Assembly: GCA_945881835.1 (NCBI GenBank)
Contig: CAMCVP010000009.1
Coordinates: forward strand, 1-64,000
Direction: 5' to 3'
Origin: Chryseobacterium gleum
Lineage (GTDB): Bacteria > Bacteroidota > Bacteroidia > Flavobacteriales_D > Sanyastnellaceae
Length of the DNA: 64,000 bases
Position numbers and translations under genes: made by a program. Below, piece after piece: positions 1-10,800 of this stretch (positions are counted from its first letter, which is position 1; every line of letters starts with the position of its first letter). The notes beneath the pieces are model-generated. The model saw nothing but the letters and a program-made list of their open reading frames with translations. It was not told the origin of the DNA and searched no databases.

Positions 1-272
1 ATTTTTCCATTATTGTTCATGTGTTTTATGAACCGATGCGCGAGCATTATGATATTGAAGGTTTGTGGGCCGATGCCAATGAAATGGCGTTGCCTAAGAA
101 GGCAAAGCCAGAGCCGAAAGTAAAGGCAGCTCCAAAAGCAAAGGCAGAACCGAAAGCAAAAGCTGCAGCGAAACCGAAAGCGGAGCCAAAACCTAAGGCA
201 GCCGCTAAATCGAAAGCAGCTGCGAAACCAAAAGTGGTAACCAAGAAAATAGCAAAATCAAACGATGAGTGA
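1..272 (+). CDS. rsfS: Ribosome silencing factor RsfS, C-terminal part (5' end outside window)
   Basis: Reading from base 3 the frame gives FSIIVHVFYEPMREHYDIEG followed by LWADAN, which matches the conserved C-terminal end of RsfS (Iojap family). RsfS binds ribosomal protein L14 and keeps subunits apart in starved cells (family knowledge). The conserved part ends near base 85. It is followed by about 55 residues made almost only of Lys, Ala, Pro and Glu in AKPEPK/AAAKPK-like repeats, an unusual basic low-complexity tail. The stop TGA (270-272) overlaps the ftsH start in ATGAGTGA, so the two genes are probably translationally coupled; rsfS next to ftsH is a familiar order in Bacteroidota. The true start is upstream of the window. 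Confidence 0.85.
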   Translation, partial: FSIIVHVFYEPMREHYDIEGLWADANEMALPKKAKPEPKVKAAPKAKAEPKAKAAAKPKAEPKPKAAAKSKAAAKPKVVTKKIAKSNDE

Positions 273-2340
273 TCAGAATAATAAAAAGCCAAGTGGTCCG
301 AACAATCCAATGAAAGGTGGATTCAGTTTTTATTGGATATACGCGGTAATAGCTATTGTGCTTATTGGATTAATGATATTCAATGGCAGTTCAGACGGTT
401 CGGAAACTAACTACGCACAAGTGAAATCTTGGGCAGAGAGCAATTACATTGCTCGTGTTGAGTACAATGGTTCAGTGGGTAAAGTATACCTGGATTCTCT
501 TGGAAAGGCCAACTTGAAAGGGCAATACCCAGAGCAACGTGGAATGATGGGCACCCGTCAGGGAAGCGATTTCTGGTTTAATATTCCTCCAAGTGAACAC
601 TTCGTAGACGAGCTTCACGAGTTGGGACCCGTTCACAATTTTGAAGTGAAATTTCAACCTCCGAATGAAACCGCACAAAGTTTATTGTGGTGGTTGATTG
701 CGTTGGGAGTCATGATTGCAGCTTGGACCTTCATCATGCGTCGCATGGGCGGCGGAGGTGGTGGAGGCGGTGGCCAGATTTTCAACATAGGAAAAAGCAA
801 GGCGCAATTGTTCGACAAGGGGAAAGGAACGAATGTAACTTTTGCAGACGTTGCCGGTCTTGAAGGTGCGAAAGAAGAAGTGGAAGAGATTGTTGACTTC
901 TTGAAACATCCGAAGAAATATACCGAGCTTGGAGCGAAGATTCCGAAAGGAGCATTGCTTGTAGGACCTCCAGGTACTGGAAAGACACTTTTGGCGAAAG
1001 CTGTTGCTGGTGAGGCCCAGGTTCCATTCTTCTCGTTGTCGGGATCTGATTTTGTGGAAATGTTTGTGGGAGTAGGTGCAAGTCGAGTGCGTGATTTATT
1101 CCGTCAGGCGAAGGAGAAAGCACCTGCCATTATATTCATTGATGAGATTGATGCAATTGGACGTGCAAGAAGCAAGAGTGTAAACTTCGGAGGCAATGAC
1201 GAGCGTGAAAACACGCTGAACCAGTTGTTAACTGAAATGGATGGTTTCGGAACGAATTCAGGAATTATCATTCTAGCGGCTACGAACCGTGCAGATATTT
1301 TAGACAAGGCGTTAATGCGTGCCGGTCGTTTCGATCGTCAGATTTATGTTGACATGCCAGATGTTAAGGAGCGCGTTCAAATCTTTAATGTTCATTTGAA
1401 GAATGTAAAGACAGATCCAGCGGTTGATGTGGACTTCTTGGCTCGACAAACACCTGGATTTTCTGGAGCTGATATCGCGAACATCTGTAACGAAGCTGCG
1501 CTTATCGCTGCTCGTCACGGCGCTGCAACAGTTGAACAAAAGGATTTCTTAGCCGCTGTAGACCGTATTGTTGGCGGACTCGAGAAGAAGAATAAGATTA
1601 TTACTCCCAACGAGAAACGAGCTATTGCTTTCCACGAGGCAGGTCACGCGGTAACTTCATGGTTGTTGGAATTTGCTTCACCATTGGTGAAAGTAACGAT
1701 TGTTCCAAGAGGAAGATCTTTAGGAGCTGCTTGGTACTTGCCGGAAGAAAGACAAATTACAACAACTGATCAGATTCTTGATGAGATGTGCGCAACACTG
1801 GGTGGACGTGCTGCTGAGCAAGTTATCTTTGGAAAGATTTCAACGGGAGCTCTTTCCGATTTGGAAAAAGTAACAAAGCAAGCCTATGCCATGGTTGGAA
1901 TTTATGGTTTGAATGATCGCATTGGAAACTTGAGTTACTACGACTCTTCAGGTGAGAATCAATTTACCAAGCCATACAGCGATGAAACTGCGCGTACCAT
2001 GGATGAGGAGGTTAGCAAGTTGGTTGAAACAGCCTATCAGCGTGCCCTTCATATACTAACCGAAAATCGCGAGAAGTTAGAGGAGTTGGCTCAATTGCTT
2101 TTAGATAAGGAAGTAATTTTCAAAGAAGACTTGGAAAGAATTCTTGGTGTTCGCAAATACGTTGATCGTCAAACACAAATTGACGAAGCGGAAACAACCG
2201 CACAAATTGAAAAGGATCGCATTGATGCTGCTGCGCAAGTTGCAACTAACGATGCTGAAAATTCAAACGATATAGCTGAAGAAAGGACGGAAAGTCAGGA
2301 AACAGATTCGAATGAAACCCCAACAACAGAGGAGAATTAG
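265..2340 (+). CDS. ftsH: ATP-dependent zinc metalloprotease FtsH
   Basis: 691 aa, membrane-anchored AAA+ protease that degrades misassembled membrane proteins and some regulators. Order seen: cytoplasmic start, TM1 at about 20-40, periplasmic FtsH_ext domain (about 45-130), TM2 at about 140-158 ([19 protein letters not shown]), a run of nine glycines as linker, then the AAA+ domain with Walker A GPPGTGKT (about 234-241), Walker B IIFIDEID (about 290), the second region of homology ([20 protein letters not shown]) and the zinc site HEAGH at 457-461. The C-terminal tail of about 45 residues is rich in Asp, Glu, Thr and Asn and probably disordered. It overlaps rsfS by 8 bp and is followed after 2 bp by cdsA. 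Confidence 0.98.
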   Translation: MSDQNNKKPSGPNNPMKGGFSFYWIYAVIAIVLIGLMIFNGSSDGSETNYAQVKSWAESNYIARVEYNGSVGKVYLDSLGKANLKGQYPEQRGMMGTRQGSDFWFNIPPSEHFVDELHELGPVHNFEVKFQPPNETAQSLLWWLIALGVMIAAWTFIMRRMGGGGGGGGGQIFNIGKSKAQLFDKGKGTNVTFADVAGLEGAKEEVEEIVDFLKHPKKYTELGAKIPKGALLVGPPGTGKTLLAKAVAGEAQVPFFSLSGSDFVEMFVGVGASRVRDLFRQAKEKAPAIIFIDEIDAIGRARSKSVNFGGNDERENTLNQLLTEMDGFGTNSGIIILAATNRADILDKALMRAGRFDRQIYVDMPDVKERVQIFNVHLKNVKTDPAVDVDFLARQTPGFSGADIANICNEAALIAARHGAATVEQKDFLAAVDRIVGGLEKKNKIITPNEKRAIAFHEAGHAVTSWLLEFASPLVKVTIVPRGRSLGAAWYLPEERQITTTDQILDEMCATLGGRAAEQVIFGKISTGALSDLEKVTKQAYAMVGIYGLNDRIGNLSYYDSSGENQFTKPYSDETARTMDEEVSKLVETAYQRALHILTENREKLEELAQLLLDKEVIFKEDLERILGVRKYVDRQTQIDEAETTAQIEKDRIDAAAQVATNDAENSNDIAEERTESQETDSNETPTTEEN

Positions 2341-2342
2341 GC

Positions 2343-3152
2343 GTGAGTAATTTGCTGTTAAGAACCTTGGTTGGATTAATTTTTAGCCTTGTGGTAGTTG
2401 GGTCTGCATTTGCAGGCCTTTTGCCATTTACGCTACTTTTTGGTTTTTTCGCAGCCAAAGGATTTCAGGAATTTGTTCGTTTGGTGAATCCTCAGATGAA
2501 GCGTTTTCAGCGCAGAGCAGGATTGTTTATTGCAGTAGTACTTTATTTGACGGCAGCTTCAACGATGGTGTATGGTACGGATTGGCGTTGGATGTTAATT
2601 GTTCCCGTTTTGTGGTTGATGTTTTTATCTGTTGAAATGATGCGTGTAAGTGCGAGTTTTATTTTGGACACATCAACAATTTTAACTGGATTTGTATACA
2701 CTGTTGTGCCTTTCGCTCTATTGGTTTTCTTAAGTAAGGTAAATGGTGAGTTTGATGCTCGATTGCCCTTCGGATTCTTTTTAATTTTATGGGCAAACGA
2801 CACAGGTGCTTATTTAATAGGGAAGTTTTTCGGAAGGAACAAATTGTTGGAAGCGGTTTCGCCGAAGAAAACATGGGAAGGATTATTTGGCGGAATGGCG
2901 AGTGCTATTATTTCGGGATATTTCTTGTTCACGTTAATGCCCAATACTTTTTTAAGAATTGAATGGATGATTATAGCTACGATAGTTGCTGTATTCGCTA
3001 ACATTGGTGATTTAATTGAATCACAAATCAAGAGAATAAAAGGCGTTAAAGATTCTGGAAAATTACTTCCGGGACATGGAGGAGTGTTGGATCGTTTCGA
3101 TGGATTGCTAATCGCTCTTCCATTGGTAATTATTTATTTGATATTGATATAA
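2343..3152 (+). CDS. cdsA: Phosphatidate cytidylyltransferase CdsA
   Basis: 269 aa, multi-pass inner-membrane enzyme making CDP-diacylglycerol from phosphatidate and CTP, the branch point for all phospholipids. The family signature is intact at about 227-253: SQIKRIKGVKDSGKLLPGHG then GVLDRFD, including the metal-binding Lys-Asp and the final Asp. About seven hydrophobic segments are visible. The start is GTG, 2 bp after the ftsH stop. The gene is followed by psd after 1 bp, so rsfS-ftsH-cdsA-psd looks like one operon. A phosphatidylserine synthase, needed between CdsA and Psd, is not in this window. Confidence 0.96.
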   Translation: MSNLLLRTLVGLIFSLVVVGSAFAGLLPFTLLFGFFAAKGFQEFVRLVNPQMKRFQRRAGLFIAVVLYLTAASTMVYGTDWRWMLIVPVLWLMFLSVEMMRVSASFILDTSTILTGFVYTVVPFALLVFLSKVNGEFDARLPFGFFLILWANDTGAYLIGKFFGRNKLLEAVSPKKTWEGLFGGMASAIISGYFLFTLMPNTFLRIEWMIIATIVAVFANIGDLIESQIKRIKGVKDSGKLLPGHGGVLDRFDGLLIALPLVIIYLILI

Positions 3153-3153
3153 T

Positions 3154-3810
3154 ATGACTATTCACAAAGAAGGTTTTAAGATTTTGGGTGGAACACTTTT
3201 GTTTTCTACGGTACTGGTTGGCGGAGCATTTCTGTTATTCGAGACAGCTTTAATTTGGAAGTTGACGGCCATAGCTTGCGGCATCGTGTTTAGTCTTTTT
3301 TTGCAATTCTTCCGATTGCCACAACGGGTAAATCGTGCAAGTGAAAATGAACTGGTTGCACCTTGTGACGGAAAGGTAGTTGTTATTGAAGAGGTTGAAG
3401 AGCCTGAATATTTTCAAGGAAAGAGAATTCAAGTTTCTATCTTTATGTCGCCTTTGAATGTTCATGCGAATTGGACGCCTTGTTCAGGTGAAGTCAAGTA
3501 CATGAAATATCATCCCGGATTATTTTTAGTGGCTTGGCATCCGAAGAGCAGCACGGAGAATGAGCGCACAACTGTTGTAGTTGAACATGCTCCTGGAAGG
3601 GATGTGTTGCTTCGTCAAGTAGCAGGCGCAGTTGCTAGGCGTATTGTTTGGTATGTGAGTGAAGGTGATAAATTGAATACAAACGATCAGTTTGGTTTTA
3701 TCAAATTCGGAAGCCGCGTTGATTTGTATTTCCCATTAGGAACGGAGATTGTAGCAAATATTGACGATGTAACGAAGGGGAACGAAACGGTAATTGCTCG
3801 TTGGAAGTAA
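3154..3810 (+). CDS. psd: Phosphatidylserine decarboxylase, short type
   Basis: 218 aa proenzyme that converts phosphatidylserine to phosphatidylethanolamine. Two N-terminal hydrophobic stretches (about 8-48) anchor it in the membrane. Conserved features are APCDGKV (about 70), MSPLNVHANWTP (about 107-118), HP near 125-130, and the self-cleavage site IKFGS, where Ser187 should become the pyruvoyl group. The Gly-Ser form of the site and the short length fit the Bacteroidota/archaeal-like subfamily rather than the 300-aa enterobacterial enzyme. It starts 1 bp after cdsA and is followed by a strong bidirectional terminator. Confidence 0.94.
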   Translation: MTIHKEGFKILGGTLLFSTVLVGGAFLLFETALIWKLTAIACGIVFSLFLQFFRLPQRVNRASENELVAPCDGKVVVIEEVEEPEYFQGKRIQVSIFMSPLNVHANWTPCSGEVKYMKYHPGLFLVAWHPKSSTENERTTVVVEHAPGRDVLLRQVAGAVARRIVWYVSEGDKLNTNDQFGFIKFGSRVDLYFPLGTEIVANIDDVTKGNETVIARWK

Positions 3811-3825
3811 TTAATATTATTGGAA

Positions 3826-3858
3826 CAAAAAAAGGTCTGATATTTCAGACCTTTTTTT
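3826..3858. terminator. Bidirectional intrinsic terminator between psd and DUF1573 gene
   Basis: A perfect 8-bp stem AGGTCTGA/TCAGACCT with loop TATT (3833-3852) is flanked by seven A residues on the left and seven T residues on the right. It can therefore terminate both psd (+) and the convergent DUF1573 gene (-). Confidence 0.92.
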
Positions 3859-3873
3859 ATGAAAGCTTTTAAA

Positions 3874-4335
3874 TTAGTTGTTTGGAGCACCGCCTTGCTC
3901 TTTCACTGGTGCACCAGCAGGTGTTCCAGGAGCAGGAGCGTTTGGATCTGGCTCAACGTTTCCTTTGATACGAACAACTTTCACGGGTTCATTCACCGCG
4001 TTAGAGTTTATAGTAACTGATTTGTTAATAGGGCCAGGACGCTTAGTGTCATACTTCACTTGAATGATAGAAGAACCACCTGGTAAGATTGGAGTAGTGT
4101 CGCAAGTTGGAACTGTACATCCGCAAGATCCTTTGCACTTACTCAAAGTCAACGGCTCTGTTCCAGAGTTGGTTACTTTGAATTCACAAGCACCATTTCC
4201 ACCGAAGGCCACCGTTCCATAATCGTGAACTTCTTTGTCAACTGTGATTGCTGGTCCAGTTACTAATTGTGTTTGCGCCATTGCAGTGATTCCGAATCCG
4301 AGTGCAATTGCAAGAGAGAAAATTACTTTTTTCAT
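3874..4335 (-). CDS. DUF1573 domain protein with signal peptide
   Basis: 153 aa. A signal peptide (MKKVIFSLAIALGFGITAMA/Q) is followed by one DUF1573 domain (about 30-130): HDYGTVAFGG, EFKVTNSGTEPL, the cysteine motif KGSCGCTVPTC and YDTKRPG. The family has an ASH/Ig-like fold and is abundant in Bacteroidota cell envelopes; its biochemical role is not established. The C-terminal 25 residues are rich in Pro, Ala and Gly and look flexible. It lies 19 bp downstream of a paralogue with the same motif order, in the same orientation, so the pair probably arose by tandem duplication and is co-transcribed. Confidence 0.9.
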   Translation of the reverse strand: MKKVIFSLAIALGFGITAMAQTQLVTGPAITVDKEVHDYGTVAFGGNGACEFKVTNSGTEPLTLSKCKGSCGCTVPTCDTTPILPGGSSIIQVKYDTKRPGPINKSVTINSNAVNEPVKVVRIKGNVEPDPNAPAPGTPAGAPVKEQGGAPNN

Positions 4336-4354
4336 GTTGTAGTGTTATTTAAAT

Positions 4355-4765
4355 TTATTCGATGACTTCACCTTTGATGGTTAATACGGTAGGTTTTGCT
4401 TCTGGATTATTCCAGTTAACCATAACTGTTTTTGTAAAAGGGCCCATTCTGTTTGTGTCGTAGTGAACAGTGATGGTAACACTTTTCCCTGGCTCAATAG
4501 TCGTGTTAGGGTCACATTTCGGTGTCGTACATCCGCAAGAACCTTGGCAAGAACTAATGATTAGATTTTGATCACCTGTATTTGACAATTCAAAAGTGCA
4601 ATTACCATCAGAACCTTTCTTTACTTGACCGTAGTTGTTTTCCATTTTATCTGGCGTTAACATAGGTGCTCCGAAAGTTGTGATTTTTCCAGGCTGCGCT
4701 TCAGCACATCCAGCAAGACCTAAGAAGAAGGCCACTGCAGCAAAAAGGGTAAAATTGATTTTCAT
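4355..4765 (-). CDS. DUF1573 domain lipoprotein
   Basis: 136 aa. The N-terminus ends in a lipobox, FLGLAGC, with Cys20 as the lipidation site, so this copy should be membrane-anchored, whereas its downstream paralogue has an ordinary signal peptide. The DUF1573 domain (about 40-135) has NYGQVKKG, CTFELSNTGDQNL, QGSCGCTTPKC and HYDTNRMGP. A near -7 box (GATATTTG on the minus strand, 4788-4781; one mismatch to TAnnTTTG) lies 15 nt before the ATG, so this is probably the first gene of the two-gene unit. Confidence 0.9.
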   Translation of the reverse strand: MKINFTLFAAVAFFLGLAGCAEAQPGKITTFGAPMLTPDKMENNYGQVKKGSDGNCTFELSNTGDQNLIISSCQGSCGCTTPKCDPNTTIEPGKSVTITVHYDTNRMGPFTKTVMVNWNNPEAKPTVLTIKGEVIE

Positions 4766-4812
4766 ATTATTGATTGTTAGTTTTCAAATATCGGTAAGAA
4801 TTTTTAAAATCG

Positions 4813-7800
4813 CTAATGGTTCACTAAAAGCGTGCCACTTCGGAATATTTTAGATGAAGTTTCTGTAATTGTATAGAATCCGTTTGAGAATTCCGAAGTG
4901 TTTATTGTTCTAGCGGTTCCCCTTCCAAGTTCCTTAAACACCAATCTGCCTTGGGCGTCGCGAATCTCAAGATTGCTTGTTTGTGCAAGTCCTGATATAC
5001 TCAGTTGATCTCGTACTGGGTTAGGGAATAGGTTAAATGTTGAAACGTTTTCTTCTATAACTGATACAATAAAGGAATTTGCGGTACATCCGAATTCATT
5101 TATGTAGTCACAGGAGAAGAAGGAGCCCAGAGAATCGGGCACACTTGAGATAGAATCAATCGTTAATGTTCCGTCGATAATCCAGGTAATGTTGTCTTGA
5201 TTAGCGCAGTTCATACAAGTAACAAATCCAGCGTCAAAAATTAGTTCAGGCATTGTTCCTCCATTTACGAAGAGGGAAGCAGAAGGACTGTTGACCACAG
5301 TGTTTCCAACTGTGCAAGAAAGATATGGCGAGTAGGTATTTGTATTGGAATAACTGTAATTGTATGCTTCCAAATAGGATAGCGGAATATTTCCGTTACC
5401 GTTACCTAAAAAGAGTTCGCAAGAAAGTCCTTCTATATTATCTGTGCTATTTATAAAGGTTACTGAAAGCGGAGCGCATCCTTCTCCAGGGGAGAAGTTT
5501 AGCATCGGTTGAATGACGAGCATTGGTGCTGAAAATTCTGAGACGCAACCTTGACTTGAGATGGATTGCGCGGTGTAATATCCGTTTTGATAAATACCGT
5601 TTTGCAAGGTGCTTATTGCATTGGTTCCTTGAGAAAATGCGTTGTTGTCTAAGAAGTATTGCGTTGAGACTCCTGTGCAATTGGAACATAGCACCGCACC
5701 GTAAGCTGAGGTTAGTTGTGGAGTAGAAGCATTCGGATACACAGTAACAACAGGTCCGTTTTCTGTGAAAATTTGTGTGCCAACTGTACATGCAATAGAA
5801 GTGGTATAGTCGCCTTCTAACGTGTAATTCAAGCTTGTGAAATTGTCCAAAGGAAATTCTGATCCGTTAGTATGAAGTACACACGTCATACCGTTGAAAA
5901 TTGGTGTTGTGTTGGTTGCTTGAATAGTCAAAGGACCGCAGCCTGTTGATGCACTTAGCGTAAATGAAGGAATAACATGGAGCAGACTGTCTGTTGCAGA
6001 TGTGCAACCGAATTCATTGGTTATTACACCGAAATAATAACCACTCTGACTAATTGTGCCTATGCTCAATGGATTGGCTGAGTTATTCAAATTCATTCCG
6101 TTGAAGTACCAGTTGATTGAACTTTCAGTTGGAAGTCCTAAAGCAATAATTGAATCATTCGAATAAGCAAGCGGAACAGTCGTTGGGTTGGGGTGAACGG
6201 TCACAGCTTCGGCAGTATAGTATCCCGTGCTATTTCCGACCGAACAAGTTATTTCCGGACTGAATGATCCGGAATAATCATAATTGAAGGAGGCCTGCGA
6301 TACGAAAGGAATAGCACTTCCGCCGATACTATCAGAAAGAGTGCAGATTAGACCATTTACAAAATCAGTAGTGTTTAGAAACTGAACGCTAAGTGGAGCA
6401 CATCCGCTGTTGTTGGTAGTTTCGAATTGCGGTTGAATGACCAATGTAGGTTCGCTAGTCGTGGTGCAGCCTTGCGAGTCGGTGTAAGTTGCCATGTAAT
6501 AGCCGTTTTCATAAATTCCGTTTATTAAGGTCGAAATGGAATTCGTGTTCAAGCCAAGGTTGAAATTGTCTAGACTCCAACTAACATCGTAGCCAAGGGA
6601 GTTGTTATTCACTCCAACCTGACCGAAATTCCAAGCGATTTGAGGGGTGATAGGATGATTATACACTGTAATTGGTTCGAGGACGTATGTATTTGAGATA
6701 TCGCCCGCATAGCAATAAAGTGTTGGTTGGAAAATCCCTGGTTCGGTGAAGGTGAATTCGAAACTTGAACCAATGGGAGCGTAGTCTATGCCTGGTAAAA
6801 GAATCTCGCATTGAATACCAGCCGAAAGGGATGTGTTGTTTTCAATGGTCGTTGTTAGCGGAAAGCATCCGGCCGTTACAGTTGCTGTTGCATTTATTTC
6901 TAAAACGAAGTAAAAGCCTGTATCGGAAATACAACCGAATTCATTCGTGTAAACCGAAGCATAATTACCGTTTTGAAAATTATTGTTGAAGTAGGTGCTT
7001 ATGCTTTGCGCATTGGGACTAACATCCAATGCGGTTCCATTAAGGAACCACTGAATCTCATTTCCGCTATTGTTCGTTACGGAAACGTTATTTGCATTGT
7101 AATTAAGTGAAGGCGAAGGGGGAAGAGGGAACGATTCAAAAACGTGATTTTCGATTGAATAATAGTTGTTTCCGAAAGCAGAGCAAATTTCTGTAACGAA
7201 AAAGTTTTCCGGTGCGCCCATGGAATAGGTATAGGGTGACTCGAAATAAGTTCCTGGGATATTTGAGTTTTCAAAATGACAGTCAAGCACTTGCGACGCA
7301 ACAGTGGTATTTTCAAATAAAACCTCATTTGGACCGCAGGTGATTGTTTGCGAACCCTCATATTTTGGAAGCACGAAGTAGATCGAGTCTGAATAGCTGA
7401 TACAGCCGAATTCATTCATTATTCGAGCTTTATAGAACCCGTCTGTGCTATAACCAGCAGAGGCGTCTATTGTGGTTTCGGAATTAGCAATTGTGTTTTG
7501 ATTGAAAATCCATTCGAAGAAATCGGTTGTATTGTAAACGAGTGTAATGTTTGGGAAGTTTAGTTCAAGTGTGCCAGGGCTTGGAAGAGTAGAGACAAGT
7601 AGGGGATTTGTGTTCGCCGTTGACAGCTCGTTGCCTTGGTAGTATGAGAGTTGAATGCTGAATTCTCCTGGAATATTATAGACGTGGTGGTATGTAGAAG
7701 CGCAGTAATTTAAGACAGTGCCATCGCCAAAATCAACAACACAAGAATCGAAAGGAGAGAATACTGTTTGATTGTAAACGATTATACTATCGAACAAACA

Positions 7801-10800
7801 AATGTGAGGTTCTGCAATGAAAATGGAAGCTGTATTGTATTCACAACTAAAGTCATCTGTATTCGCTGAGGGATTGAAATTGTTCGCAAACTGATCGGTG
7901 CATCCGTAGAATATACAATTGAAATTATTTGTGTTCGCTTCGGGATTGTAATTGTCTGCAGTTGGATCTGTGCAACCCAGAATAACACATGTTCCGTTAT
8001 CTGTATTTGCTAACGGGTTGAAGTTTGCAGCCACTGGATTGGTGCAACCGGGCACAATACACGCAGGGTCAATTCCATCGCAATTTTCATCAATGGCATT
8101 GCCACAGATTTCTGATGCATTCGAATTAATGTTGGAATTGTTGTCGTCACAATCGCCCAAGATACCGGGTACAATACTGTAAATAATTCCAGGAGACGAA
8201 CAAGCGTTTACAATAGACAAATAGTACCCGTCACCATCAGCATCTAGATAGTAATTTGAAAACAGTACTCCTTCATCTACGGCAGTGTTGCAATTGTCGT
8301 CGATTGAATTACATAACTCAGTTGCTGTTGGGCGAATGGCTGAATTTGTGTTGTTGCAATCTGTGTTGTTGGTAGAATATCCAGCCCCTAAATTCGAACA
8401 AGAATTTGTTGCCGTTCCCGCGCCAAATCCATCTCCATCGGTGTCTAAGTAGTAGTTCACAAATGTCAGTCCGTCATCGATTAAATTGTTGCAGTTTTCG
8501 TCAATTCCATTACAAATTTCAGTAGCATTGGGACGAATGTTAGCGTTGCTGTTGTTGCAGTCGAAGTTGTTGGTGACGTAATTACCTAAAATAGGTGTGC
8601 AAGAATTCGTAGCAGGTCCGGCTCCAAATCCATCGAAGTCCGAATCTAAGTAGTAGTTTGTAAAGACAAGTCCTTCGTTTACTTGGCCATTGCAGTTGTC
8701 ATCTAGGAGGTTACATAATTCCGATGCTCCAGGCTTAACAAGCGCATTTGCATCGTTACAATCACTGTTATTTGTGACGTACCCTGTCAATGGCGAACAA
8801 GCGCTTTGGCTGCTATTTGGATTTCCAAAACCATCACCGTCAACATCTGCGAAATATGTAATGAAAGTAATTCCTTCATTGGTGAGACCATCACAGTCAT
8901 CGTCGAATGTGTTGCAAATTTCTGTAGCATTAGGATTGACATTCGCGTTAGCATCATTGCAATCAGCGGTATTTAGCAGATATCCGGCAGGAACGGAGCA
9001 AGAGGCGAGAGGTACGTTTAGATTTCCAAAATAATCACCGTCACTGTCGGCATAGTACGTGAGCGGTAAAATACAAGACCCATCATTCACCGTTGCAATG
9101 GCGGAATAGTTGCAGGCCGTTGGAATGGTGCATCCACTAACTACACACGAACCGTCGTACCAAGTTGCATTTGGATTGTAATTGGAAGAGGCAGGATAAA
9201 TACATCCTGGAATATCGCACGAACCGTCGTCAATATTAGCTGTTGCGAGGTAGTTATTCGCGAGCGGATTCGTGCAGCCCGGAGTTTGTGCTGCCGTAAA
9301 TAAATTCATTCGAACAACTGGCATTTTCGCCATGAAGAAAAGTCCATTGCTTTCAGGATAGCGAACGAAACTGGTTTGATCAATAGCGGTTCCACTGCGA
9401 CAAACTTTGAGTGCTTGGGTTCCAACGGTGTTTCCAACCATCACAATGTATACACTGTCGCTATTGAGTTGAAGTGGGGTCGGAAGTTGCAATGTAATTA
9501 GTTTTTGTTGGCCAATTGCATTTATATCCCAAGCGTTTACGGTGTAGGTAGACGATGTAGCTTGTAAATCATTGAAATCGTTTTTGTAAATCTTTGCCTG
9601 AATGGTCGTCCCTATGGCAGTTCCTGGTCCAACGGCAACAGCAATAGAAGTACATTTAACGCTATTGGTTCTTCCTTCAAAAATATTTCCAACTTGATGT
9701 GTTTGTCCGGAATAAAGTGCGCTCGGTGTAAACTCGTCTTCCATTGGACCTTCATCGCGGGCATATTGATAGTCTGTGATGAAATAATCAAGCGTGTCTT
9801 TGTTGTTGTTTGGCGCTTCGTCTGTTTGAGTTTGATTGATTTGATAAGCAATCCTGTAGTATCCTGTGGTAACGCTTGGTGTGAATCCTGTTGTTAATGT
9901 GTAGTTTGCAGTAGCTCCAGCAACAACATTCGAATTTGCAGTTGTTTGGTTATACAAAGCCGTATTCGCGGCATTGAGAACTTTTACATTGAGGTTAGAT
10001 GCTGTCTGCGTTGCGCTACCAATATTTGTTGCTTTTGCGTTGAATTTGAAAGGCACCAACATTGTTTTTGGGTAACGGTCGTAAGGCAGGTCGTGAAAAT
10101 CGTTTGGCGGAACTGGTGAAGTGTTTCCGAATGTGACGTAGCGGGTGTTGTTGATTGAAAGATTATTGATACTTGGTTTGAAAACAGTGATGTCATCGAT
10201 GGCCCAATGGTAATAACTTCCTGAATACAAGAAACGGAGTTTTACATCGGTTTGTCCAATTGCACCCGCAGGAAATGTTGCAGATTTCCATTCTGAGGTT
10301 ACGCCTGGAAAATCTGATTGGGTAATCATATCCACCCAGGTTGTTCCTCCATTGATGGAATATTGGACTTTAATGGTCGAACTGTAGTTACGAAATTGTT
10401 GCTGGTAGGTAACCACAGCACCCGTGACACCTGTTAACGAAAAAGAATTGGAAATTAGCCAAGCCGTATGCGGACCGGGATCTGGTCCTGTTCCAAAACC
10501 ACCGCACTGATTGTCATTGTCGTCCCAATAATTCGAATCGAAAATCATGAACCCGTTGCTTTGGGTAAGTGAATTGAATGCGGAACTTCCACCTGCACAT
10601 GAACCCCTTGAGGTTATGGCATTACTCGGAACGGTGCTTGGTCCGCGATATTCCCAAACCCCAATATTAGATGTGCTTCCGTTGGTCCATGTTGCTGGAA
10701 GTCCTCCTGCGAAATCCCAAGTGTACAAGGGAACGCCCAAAACTTGCGAGAAAATTTGAATTTGCGAAAAGCAAATAAAGCATAGGGTGAGTGCGGCGCG

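Noticed and set aside
47-310. Antisense reading frame rich in Phe/Ala/Gly opposite the rsfS tail
   Set aside because: It is the complement of the Lys/Ala/Pro codon repeats and has no independent support.
782-1123. 113-codon antisense frame inside ftsH, and similar long antisense frames in asnS, uvrD and recG
   Set aside because: They lie opposite highly conserved coding sequence and have no homology I recognise; they are shadows.
8050-9070. Calling the giant protein a copper-binding MopE
   Set aside because: The Asp-rich repeat is shared by many unrelated secreted proteins; nothing here specifies copper.
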